A DNA stretch of 12,729 nucleotides from JBFIHF01 sp964411125. Lineage in GTDB: Bacteria; Myxococcota_A; Bradymonadia; Bradymonadales; Bradymonadaceae. The position numbers and the translations under genes were made by a program. Below, piece after piece: positions 7,680 through 12,729 of the stretch; position 1 is the stretch's first letter, and each line of letters opens with the position of its first letter. The notes beneath the pieces are model-generated. The model was not told the DNA's origin. It saw nothing but the letters and a program-made list of their open reading frames with translations, and searched no databases. The stretch is taken from contig CAYPJU010000120.1 of NCBI GenBank assembly GCA_964411125.1, positions 1 through 12,729 on the forward strand. Direction: 5' to 3'.

Positions 7680-7685
7680 GAAGCC

Positions 7686-9164
7686 ATGGGCACCCACGCA
7701 CAGTTCCTCCGGGACCTTCGTTCTCTCCTCCGCGCGCCGTACGCTTTCATCCACCTCGACACGCACGAGGAAGACCGAGCGCTAGAGATTCTCCGAGAGC
7801 TCGCGACCGCCGACGGTCGCGAGCTTTTGCAATGGAGCGCGGTCACCGGCTTCGAGGGGAACGCGTCGAGCGGCGAGGTCGTCGACGCGCTCAAGATCAT
7901 CGAGGGGTCGCAGCGTAACGCGGTCTTCGTGCTCAAGGATGCCGCAGCCGCCATCAATGCGGACGAGACTGCGCAGCGCCGGCTCCGCGAGATCGAAGGA
8001 CCGTGCGCCGCGTTCGGAAAGACGGTCGTCTTTCTCGGCCCCACACCGTTGGGGGCCCTGGAGTTGTCAAAGGAGGTGACGCGCGTCGCCGTCCCGCTGC
8101 CCGACCGCAGCGCGATCCGCCGCGAGTGCGACCAGGTCTTCGACGCCGCCGCGTACCCCAACCTCGACCGCGAGGGGCTCGTCTCCGGCGCGATGGGACT
8201 CACGACGCGCGAAGCGTATCGCGCCTTTTTCCGCGTTCGGATGCTGCACGACGAGGCGGCGAAGAAGAACCGCCCGTTCGACGAATCGCGCGCGATCCTC
8301 GCCGAGAAGCAGCGGCTGGTCGGTCGCAGCGACGTCCTCGAGTTTCACCCGCTCGACCACGGCATCGACGACGTCGGCGGGCTGACGGAGCTGAAACGCT
8401 GGCTCGGCGAGCGAAAGCGGGCGTTCGGTGAAGAGGCTCGGCGGTACGGGCTGCCGTCGCCGAAGGGGATGTTGCTCGTCGGCGTCCAGGGCTGCGGAAA
8501 GAGCCTCACCGCCAAGGTCGTCGCGCGCTACTGGGGGTTGCCGCTCTTGCGGCTCGACCTCGGCGCCGTGTTCGAAGGACGTCAGTCGCCCGAAGAGGCG
8601 CTTCGCGGCGCCCTGCAGACCTGCGACGCCATCGCACCCTGTGTCCTGTGGCTCGACGAGATCGAGAAGGGTTTCGAAGATGGCGACGGTCGCTCCTCGC
8701 GCGTGCTCGGCAGTCTGCTCACCTGGCAGCAGGAGAAGACGACGCCGGTCTTCCTCACCGCAACCGCGAACGACGTCTCGCGCCTACCGCCCGAGCTCCT
8801 GCGCAAAGGTCGCTTCGACGAGATCTTCTTCGTCGACCTCCCCGAGATCCACGAGCGTCGGGAGATTCTGAAGATTCATCTGCTGCGCCACGGCCGCACG
8901 CTCTCGGACGAAGAGGTGGACCGGCTCGCCGAGAAGACCGAGTACTTCTCGGGCGCGGAGCTGGAACAGGTCATCGTCTCGGGCCTCTACACCGCCTTTG
9001 CCGACGACCGCGAGGTCGGGATGGAGGACTTCGAGTACGCCGTGCAGGAGACGATCCCGCTCTACCGGACGTACGAAGAGCAGATCAAAGCCTTGCGCGA
9101 GTGGGCTGACGGCCGCGCGCGCCGCGCTTCGCACAAGCGAAAGGTGTTGGACTTCTTTCAGTAG
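7686..9164 (+). CDS. Ycf46-type AAA+ ATPase
   Basis: Cytoplasmic AAA+ ATPase of the Ycf46 type, with no signal peptide or membrane segment. The N-terminal region (about 1-240) is a degenerate P-loop-like fold without a Walker A motif, as is usual in this family. The active AAA module has Walker A GVQGCGKS (266-273), Walker B VLWLDE (320-325) with D324 and E325, sensor 1 N362 in TATAND, and an arginine-finger motif RKGRFDE with R376. An alpha-helical lid follows, with SGAELEQ as sensor 2-like region. The 492-residue length is typical of the family. Ycf46 proteins are known from chloroplast genomes and cyanobacteria, where a link to CO2 use has been reported, and also occur in many non-photosynthetic bacteria, where the role is unclear. 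The gene sits 36 bp after the lysozyme-like gene and converges on the MmcQ/YjbR gene. Confidence 0.9.
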   Translation: MGTHAQFLRDLRSLLRAPYAFIHLDTHEEDRALEILRELATADGRELLQWSAVTGFEGNASSGEVVDALKIIEGSQRNAVFVLKDAAAAINADETAQRRLREIEGPCAAFGKTVVFLGPTPLGALELSKEVTRVAVPLPDRSAIRRECDQVFDAAAYPNLDREGLVSGAMGLTTREAYRAFFRVRMLHDEAAKKNRPFDESRAILAEKQRLVGRSDVLEFHPLDHGIDDVGGLTELKRWLGERKRAFGEEARRYGLPSPKGMLLVGVQGCGKSLTAKVVARYWGLPLLRLDLGAVFEGRQSPEEALRGALQTCDAIAPCVLWLDEIEKGFEDGDGRSSRVLGSLLTWQQEKTTPVFLTATANDVSRLPPELLRKGRFDEIFFVDLPEIHERREILKIHLLRHGRTLSDEEVDRLAEKTEYFSGAELEQVIVSGLYTAFADDREVGMEDFEYAVQETIPLYRTYEEQIKALREWADGRARRASHKRKVLDFFQ

Positions 9165-9202
9165 CGAACGGCCTCCACGCGAGCAACGCGAGCCGTTCGC
9201 TA
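9162..9202. terminator. Bidirectional hairpin sharing the stop codons of two convergent genes
   Basis: TAGCGAACGGC (9162-9172) and GCCGTTCGCTA (9192-9202) are perfect 11-bp inverted repeats around a 19-base loop. CGCG at 9178-9181 and 9187-9190 inside the loop can pair as an inner stem around AGCAA. The left arm begins with the TAG of the AAA ATPase gene, and the right arm holds the TAG of the minus-strand MmcQ/YjbR gene. Neither side has a T-tract, so termination efficiency is uncertain; by position it is a two-way terminator or 3'-end barrier. Confidence 0.65.
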
Positions 9203-9556
9203 CACGATCCCCAGCTCCGCCCGTCTCTTCCTCGTGAGCGACCCCGCGACGAGGTCGTACGAATGGTCCACCAGCTCGCGGACCAGCGCAGAAGGCATCG
9301 ACCCGTCGAGGGTGATGGTGTTCCAGTGCTTCTTGTTCATGTGGTAGCCGGGGACGACCGCCGGGTACTCGGCGCGTAGCTCGACCGCGCGGTCGGGGTC
9401 GCACTTCGCATTGAAGCGGGGAGGGTGCGCCTCGAGGTTCGTCAGGACGAAGAGCTTCTCGCCGACTCGAAAGACGAGGGTGTCGGGGCCGAAGGGGAAG
9501 TCCTCGGTGACGGCGGTCTTGGCGAGGCAGTATTCGCGAAGTTCTTCGATGTCCAC
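9200..9556 (-). CDS. MmcQ/YjbR family protein
   Basis: Small cytoplasmic protein (118 aa, the usual size) of the MmcQ/YjbR family, which has a double-wing, CyaY-like fold and is often annotated as DNA-binding. Family hallmarks seen are DFPFGPDTLVFRV near the N-terminus, KLFVL, the PGYHMNKKHWNTI block (about 68-80), and the C-terminal LVRELVDHSYDLV. The start is GTG, with GAGG six to seven bases upstream. The stop codon of the M23 gene lies beside this ribosome-binding site, 10 bp before the start, so translation is probably coupled. The link to the envelope operon is positional only. The biological role of the family is poorly known. Confidence 0.9.
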   Translation of the reverse strand: MDIEELREYCLAKTAVTEDFPFGPDTLVFRVGEKLFVLTNLEAHPPRFNAKCDPDRAVELRAEYPAVVPGYHMNKKHWNTITLDGSMPSALVRELVDHSYDLVAGSLTRKRRAELGIV

Positions 9557-9566
9557 GGCGACCTCG

Positions 9567-10967
9567 TCAGCGTCGTCGGCGCCGGACGCGAGCGAGCCCG
9601 CCGACGACCGCGAGCAGGAGGAGCGGGGTCGCGTCGCTCGAACCGTCCACGACGGCGCAGCAGCCGCGGTTCACGCGGATGTCGTCGGGGTCGATGCCGC
9701 CGTCCGCGCTGAATCCGGGATCTTCTCCAGCGTCCCGTTGGGTCGGACCTCCGCCGCCCATGTCGGGGTTGCCCGGTCCGCCGCCCATGTCGGGGTCGTC
9801 GGGACCGCCGCCCATGTCTGGGGGGTCGACGACACCGTCGACGCGGGTCAGGCGCACGGCGTCGGCGGTGATGTGCAGGTCGTCACCGTCTTCGCCGGTG
9901 TTGTCGTAGACTTCGACGCGCTGCTCGCCGCCTTCGGCGAAGTCGAACTCGCCGAGCGACACCCATCCTTCGACGGCGGACTGGTCGAGCTCCTGGGTCG
10001 ATTCCTGCCCGTTGGCCCGCACCATGTAACGCGACCTCTTCGAGACGTTGTAGGGGGGGACGATGTTGACTTCGACGTTGTATTTGCCGGCTTCGGCGAA
10101 GTGGAGCGACCAGCGCGCGTAGTTCGACGGCGTGTCGTTGGTCCAGGCGTTCGTCCAGTGCATCTGCCCCCCTTCGCCCATCCCATCGACGACCCGCCAG
10201 AACTGACTGGGCCCGAAGAAGAAGGCGCAGGGACCACCATCGTCGACGATGCCTCCCTGGGCCGGAATGACCTGGCACGGCTCGGCTTCGACGCCGAGCA
10301 GCGTCTCGTAGGATCGGACGAGCGACATGTAGGGGGGCACGTAGACGTTGCCCATCCCCGAGATGTTCTGGTTGAGGTCGTAGTGCAGGTGGATCGTCGT
10401 CGGGACGGAGTTGCCGTTGGAGTCGAAGAACGTGTTCGACACGCGGCCGATACGGTCCCCTTTGCTCACGCGCTGCCCTTCGTTCACCCGCAGAGACGGG
10501 ACGTCGAGGTGGAGGTAGCGGTGCTGCGTGCCGCCGTCGGAGACGAGGTAGACCGAATAGCTGCCGATGTTGGTGATCTGGCCATCTTCGGCGGCGACGG
10601 CCCAGTGGGTGTCGTCGTCGCACGTCGAGGGACGGATGTCCTGGCCCTGGTGGCCCTGCCCCGACGGACAGAGCGGCATCGTGTAGGACCGCGATTCGCA
10701 GTAGTTGTCCCACCAGGGGTAGGAGTAGTTCGCCGCGTCGCACTGGCCGCCGCCGGGGCCCTGGCTGCCGCCGCGGCCCCAGACCTGGGAGTTCGGGTAA
10801 GCGGGGGCGACCTCGATCGGGAAGCGCATGTCGGGGACGTAGACGGTGTCGTCGGCGCGCCCCTGGCCGCTCCCCGAGACCAGCATCCCCGGCGGGTTGT
10901 ATTCGAACTGGGCGGTGGCGACGGCGGGCGTCGCGACGATCGCGGCGGACAGGAGGAAGCGTTTCAT
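9567..10967 (-). CDS. Secreted M23 metallopeptidase with golvesin-like domain and MYXO-CTERM-like anchor
   Basis: Exported peptidoglycan endopeptidase-like protein of 466 aa. The signal peptide (1-19) ends in ATA before Q20. The M23/LytM domain (about 90-225) has the zinc motif HxxxD (H106, D110), H153 in RYLHL, and HLH (H193, H195), so the active site looks intact. Residues about 240-375 resemble a golvesin/Xly carbohydrate-binding-like beta domain. A (PDMGGGPxx)3 linker and acidic tail follow. The end is CC (436-437), a hydrophobic stretch (TPLLLLAVVGGLA) and a final Arg cluster, in line with the MYXO-CTERM signal processed by myxosortase. The start at 10967 is chosen because it gives the signal peptide and overlaps the upstream lipoprotein gene by ATGA; the frame extends 30 codons further, but that part is basic and unlike a leader. 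GGGGG lies 6 bases upstream. Confidence 0.9.
   Translation of the reverse strand: MKRFLLSAAIVATPAVATAQFEYNPPGMLVSGSGQGRADDTVYVPDMRFPIEVAPAYPNSQVWGRGGSQGPGGGQCDAANYSYPWWDNYCESRSYTMPLCPSGQGHQGQDIRPSTCDDDTHWAVAAEDGQITNIGSYSVYLVSDGGTQHRYLHLDVPSLRVNEGQRVSKGDRIGRVSNTFFDSNGNSVPTTIHLHYDLNQNISGMGNVYVPPYMSLVRSYETLLGVEAEPCQVIPAQGGIVDDGGPCAFFFGPSQFWRVVDGMGEGGQMHWTNAWTNDTPSNYARWSLHFAEAGKYNVEVNIVPPYNVSKRSRYMVRANGQESTQELDQSAVEGWVSLGEFDFAEGGEQRVEVYDNTGEDGDDLHITADAVRLTRVDGVVDPPDMGGGPDDPDMGGGPGNPDMGGGGPTQRDAGEDPGFSADGGIDPDDIRVNRGCCAVVDGSSDATPLLLLAVVGGLARVRRRRR
9751..9831 (-). repeat. Three 27-bp tandem repeats in the Pro/Asp/Gly linker of the M23 protein
   Basis: Three in-frame 27-bp units start at 9751, 9778 and 9805, each containing CCGCCGCCCATGTC on the plus strand. 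They encode PDMGGGPDD, PDMGGGPGN and PDMGGGGPT on the minus strand. They form a flexible spacer between the golvesin-like domain and the C-terminal anchor. The near-identity suggests slippage-prone DNA. Confidence 0.85.
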
Positions 10968-11569
10968 CGCGCACCCCCGACGACCGCGAGCCCGTCGACG
11001 ACGCTCTCGATGTAGTCGTCGTCCACGCAGCGCGGGTCTTCCATCGGCCCGAGGCATTCGACGTCGAGGTTGTACGACGCTCCGAATCGCTGGAACGTGG
11101 CGGTCACGATGCCGTGCGTCCTGCTAATCATCACCTCCGGCATCACGACCTCTTCCATCCCCGGGACGGTATAGGCGGCGCGGCTGCCACGGATGTAGAC
11201 GGTGACGTCGTCTCCCTTCGTAGTCGTCGCGTACCAGTCTCCGTTGTGCGTGACGACCGCGGTGGCGAGCAGCGCCGCGTCGTTCGGGACGAGCACCGGC
11301 ATGCGGATCGCGTCGAGCTTCGTACGCTGCGCGACGGGGAGCGCGGCCACGGCCGCGGGATCGATTTCGACCTCGTCCCAGTTCACCTGCTGCAGCTTCG
11401 GACCGACCGGATGCGGGTCGCCGTCGCGGGTGCGCTGCTCCGGCGCCTCGGGCGCCTCGGGTCGCGCGGGTGCAGGTGCCGCCTCGAGCGAAACCGTAAC
11501 CGTTTCAGGTTCCTGCGCGCAGGCGGCGAAACACATGACGAAAGAGAGAAAGATCGGAACACGTCTCAT
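10964..11569 (-). CDS. Small lipoprotein coupled to the M23 peptidase gene
   Basis: Predicted lipoprotein of 201 aa with a short signal peptide and lipobox FAAC (C17). A Pro/Ala/Glu-rich spacer (about 25-60) is followed by a compact domain (about 65-190) containing DPAAVAALPVAQRTKLDAI, PVLVP, GDWYATTT and VYIRGSRAAY. The domain ends with a Cys pair (ECLGPMEDPRC) that may form a disulfide. I do not recognise the family. Its TGA overlaps the ATG of the M23 gene (ATGA, 4 bp), which suggests translational coupling and a related job, such as control or anchoring of the peptidase; that role is inference. There is no Shine-Dalgarno site. Instead, an extended -10 element lies seven bases before the ATG, so the message may be leaderless. 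Confidence 0.85.
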   Translation of the reverse strand: MRRVPIFLSFVMCFAACAQEPETVTVSLEAAPAPARPEAPEAPEQRTRDGDPHPVGPKLQQVNWDEVEIDPAAVAALPVAQRTKLDAIRMPVLVPNDAALLATAVVTHNGDWYATTTKGDDVTVYIRGSRAAYTVPGMEEVVMPEVMISRTHGIVTATFQRFGASYNLDVECLGPMEDPRCVDDDYIESVVDGLAVVGGAR

Positions 11570-11597
11570 GCCCGGGAGAGTAGCAGAGCCCGGGCAT
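11568..11597. promoter_or_regulatory. Perfect 9-bp palindrome over promoter and start codon of the lipoprotein-M23 operon
   Basis: ATGCCCGGG (11568-11576) and CCCGGGCAT (11589-11597) are exact inverted repeats with a 12-base spacer. The spacer contains the minus-strand -10 element TACTCT. One arm lies in the -35/-10 spacer and the other over the expected transcription start and start codon. This is a typical operator layout. If the transcript starts further upstream, it could instead form a hairpin that hides the start codon. Confidence 0.5.
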
Positions 11598-11605
11598 CAG
11601 CCCAA
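11577..11605 (-). promoter_or_regulatory. Promoter of the lipoprotein-M23-MmcQ operon
   Basis: On the minus strand, TTGGGC (11605-11600) is followed by a 17-bp spacer and TGC-TACTCT, an extended -10 with TACTCT at 11582-11577. Seven bases then lead to the ATG at 11569. The -35 is a partial match. Position, spacing and the TG extension support the call. Confidence 0.5.
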
Positions 11606-11627
11606 CGCATTTGCACCCCGATCGCGC

Positions 11628-11643
11628 CTGCGCGCTCGCGCAG
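11628..11643. other. Short GC hairpin after the BIG2-like lipoprotein gene
   Basis: CTGCGCG and CGCGCAG are inverted around CT, just past the TAG (11647-11649) of the minus-strand upstream gene. There is no T-tract. It could be a weak terminator or 3'-end stabiliser, or chance in GC-rich DNA. Read-through into the downstream operon is possible. Confidence 0.35.
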
Positions 11644-11646
11644 CCG

Positions 11647-12645
11647 CTACTCCGCGTCCGGAAACTCCCCGACTTCGACCTCGACGTCGACCTCTGCGGT
11701 GTCGGCACCGCCCGGGAAGCTCGCCGTGAAGCTGCAGACGCCGAATGCCTTGCCCGTCACGGTGACGAAACCGGTCCGCTGAAGGAGCCCCGCTTCTTCG
11801 GCGTCGGCAGGCTCGTTCGCGCGAACGCTGCAGATGTCCGGTGTGAGCGATTCGACCTCCATCGTCGCGTTCGACGCGCAGACGCGGTCGTCGCCCACCT
11901 TCGGGTAGACGGCGATGATGATCGTCTCGTCGACGCGGACCTCGCGCGGCGAAGTCGCGAGCGTCTCGGCCCCGTCGATGGCGTCTTCGGTCGTGATGTC
12001 GAGGGTCAGCACGGAGTCGTCGATCGTCGATGCGATCGACGCCGTGCCGGGCTCGTCGCCGATGTCGAAGTGAAACGACGTCTGGTCCCGCGAGCCTTCG
12101 TCGAGCGTGAGCGGACCGGTCGTCTCGATCGGAAAGTAGCCGAAGCCGATGACCGGCTGGCCGCTCCCCTTTCGCATCTCGTAGTTGATGTGAACGTCGT
12201 CGGTCCCGACCAGGTACGTGGCGCTGCCGTCGGCCTGGGTGCACGGATGCCGGAGCTCGAGGGTGTCGGGCACGGTGGCGAGCATGTTCACCGAATCACC
12301 GACGGACGACCCGTCTGCCAGAGTCGCGGTCACCTCCACCAGCGTCTCCCCCTCGCCGATGCCGACGAGGATGACGCGGTTCGAGGAGAAGGTCTCGACG
12401 TCGAGAACGTCCGGATCGTCCGTCTCCGCCTCCGTCACCTCCACGGTCGCGCGACTCCCCGTCTCGAAGACCTTCAGTTCGAGCTTGGCGCCGACCGCGA
12501 TCGGCTTGTTGAAGTTCGTGACGTCGTCGTCCGCGGTGTACGTGAAGTCGAGGTTCCCCTCGTTTCCGGTGACGGTCGACGTGCAGGCGACGCCGAAGTA
12601 GAGGCCGACGAGGGCGAGTCCGGTTCCATAGAGCAATCTATTCAT
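11647..12645 (-). CDS. Lipoprotein with BIG2-like Ig domain
   Basis: Predicted lipoprotein of 332 aa. The signal peptide ends in the lipobox GVAC, giving lipidated C21. Residues about 45-125 resemble a bacterial Ig-like (BIG2) domain: PIAVGAKLELKVF, DDPDVLDVE, VILVGIGEGETLVEVTATLADG. A second beta-rich part (about 125-240) and a third Ig-like end with GLLQRTGFVTVTGKAFGVCSFTASF follow. Four or five Cys in the mature part may pair. The protein is strongly acidic. The start is the second in-frame ATG (12645), because AGGA lies seven bases upstream of it but only one base from the first ATG (12651). It lies upstream of the lipoprotein-M23 operon on the same strand with a 77-bp gap that holds a separate promoter. 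Function is unknown; a surface or structural role is inference. Confidence 0.85.
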   Translation of the reverse strand: MNRLLYGTGLALVGLYFGVACTSTVTGNEGNLDFTYTADDDVTNFNKPIAVGAKLELKVFETGSRATVEVTEAETDDPDVLDVETFSSNRVILVGIGEGETLVEVTATLADGSSVGDSVNMLATVPDTLELRHPCTQADGSATYLVGTDDVHINYEMRKGSGQPVIGFGYFPIETTGPLTLDEGSRDQTSFHFDIGDEPGTASIASTIDDSVLTLDITTEDAIDGAETLATSPREVRVDETIIIAVYPKVGDDRVCASNATMEVESLTPDICSVRANEPADAEEAGLLQRTGFVTVTGKAFGVCSFTASFPGGADTAEVDVEVEVGEFPDAE

Positions 12646-12652
12646 GACCATT

Positions 12653-12656
12653 TCCT
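12653..12656 (-). promoter_or_regulatory. Ribosome-binding site that decides the BIG2-like lipoprotein start
   Basis: AGGA on the minus strand is seven bases from the ATG at 12645 and one base from the ATG at 12651. Only the former spacing is workable, so the shorter start is preferred. Confidence 0.75.
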
Positions 12657-12687
12657 ATCTTCAGAAGGCGCGCGGAAACTTCGGGGT

Positions 12688-12726
12688 CCAGGGGAGAATC
12701 CCCTGGTGGGTTTGGGCGAAGCCCAA
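12688..12726. repeat. Double-hairpin intergenic element with GAA loops
   Basis: CCAGGGGA-GAA-TCCCCTGG (12688-12706) forms a perfect 8-bp stem. It is followed five bases later by TTGGGC-GAA-GCCCAA (12712-12726), a perfect 6-bp stem. Both loops are GAA. The element lies upstream of the BIG2-like lipoprotein gene and stops three bases before the window end, so it may extend further. It looks like a dispersed REP-type repeat or a structured leader; no T-tract is visible. Confidence 0.6.
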
Positions 12727-12729
12727 CGG

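Noticed and set aside
6171..7766. Minus-strand frame of 531 codons opposite the lysozyme-like gene
   Set aside because: The opposite strand encodes a protein with signal peptide, lipobox and recognisable domains, and this frame has none. It also covers the promoter and leader of the neighbouring genes.
9411..11015. Plus-strand frame of 534 codons opposite the M23 gene
   Set aside because: The M23 protein on the minus strand has all zinc ligands, a signal peptide and a C-terminal anchor. The plus frame is Val/Arg/Gly-rich and without motifs, and starts inside the MmcQ/YjbR gene.
10968..11057. N-terminal 30-codon extension of the M23 gene
   Set aside because: The extension is Arg-rich, overlaps the lipoprotein coding region and would bury the signal peptide. 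The internal ATG at 10967 gives a standard leader and the ATGA overlap.
12646..12651. First ATG of the BIG2-like lipoprotein gene as its start
   Set aside because: The AGGA site is only one base away from it, while the ATG at 12645 has the right 7-base spacing.

Overview
The window comes from a high-GC Gram-negative bacterium, most likely a member of the Myxococcota (Deltaproteobacteria in the older sense). The evidence is a MYXO-CTERM-like C-terminal anchor on an M23 peptidase, several lipobox-bearing Asp/Cys-rich secreted proteins, PPC-like tandem modules and a good -24/-12 (sigma-54) promoter. No gene is a strict species marker. A run of exactly 100 N inside the largest gene shows that this is a draft or scaffolded assembly.

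Layout, left to right. (1) A minus-strand DEDDh exonuclease with a C-terminal TerB-like helical domain (3-968). (2) A divergent intergenic region, then a plus-strand giant lipoprotein (1239-5858): a Cys-rich head interrupted by the N gap, one PPC-like domain, a related domain, and six composite modules of about 175 residues. A strong intrinsic terminator follows at 5884-5910. (3) A 330-bp regulatory region with a 14-bp-period direct repeat and a sigma-54-like promoter, leading into a lysozyme-like lipoprotein with two fibronectin-III-like domains (6189-7649). (4) A Ycf46-type AAA ATPase (7686-9164). It ends in a perfect 11-bp inverted repeat whose arms contain the stop codons of both convergent genes. 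(5) A minus-strand block, in transcription order: a BIG2-like lipoprotein (12645-11647), then a tightly packed set made of a small lipoprotein (11569-10964), a secreted M23 peptidase with golvesin-like domain and MYXO-CTERM tail (10967-9567), and an MmcQ/YjbR protein (9556-9200). (6) At the right edge, an intergenic double-hairpin element (12688-12726).

The common theme is the cell envelope. Five of the seven complete protein genes other than the exonuclease encode exported proteins, and two of these look like peptidoglycan-cutting enzymes on opposite strands: a lysozyme-like fold and an M23 metallopeptidase. The small lipoprotein overlaps the M23 gene by 4 bp (ATGA) and is probably translated together with it, which suggests a partner role. 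I see no phage, IS, CRISPR, tRNA or rRNA signal. The most noteworthy items are the modular giant lipoprotein, the possible sigma-54 control of a wall hydrolase with an upstream repeat at enhancer distance, the palindrome over the promoter and start of the lipoprotein-M23 operon, the two-way stop-codon hairpin, and the edge double hairpin.
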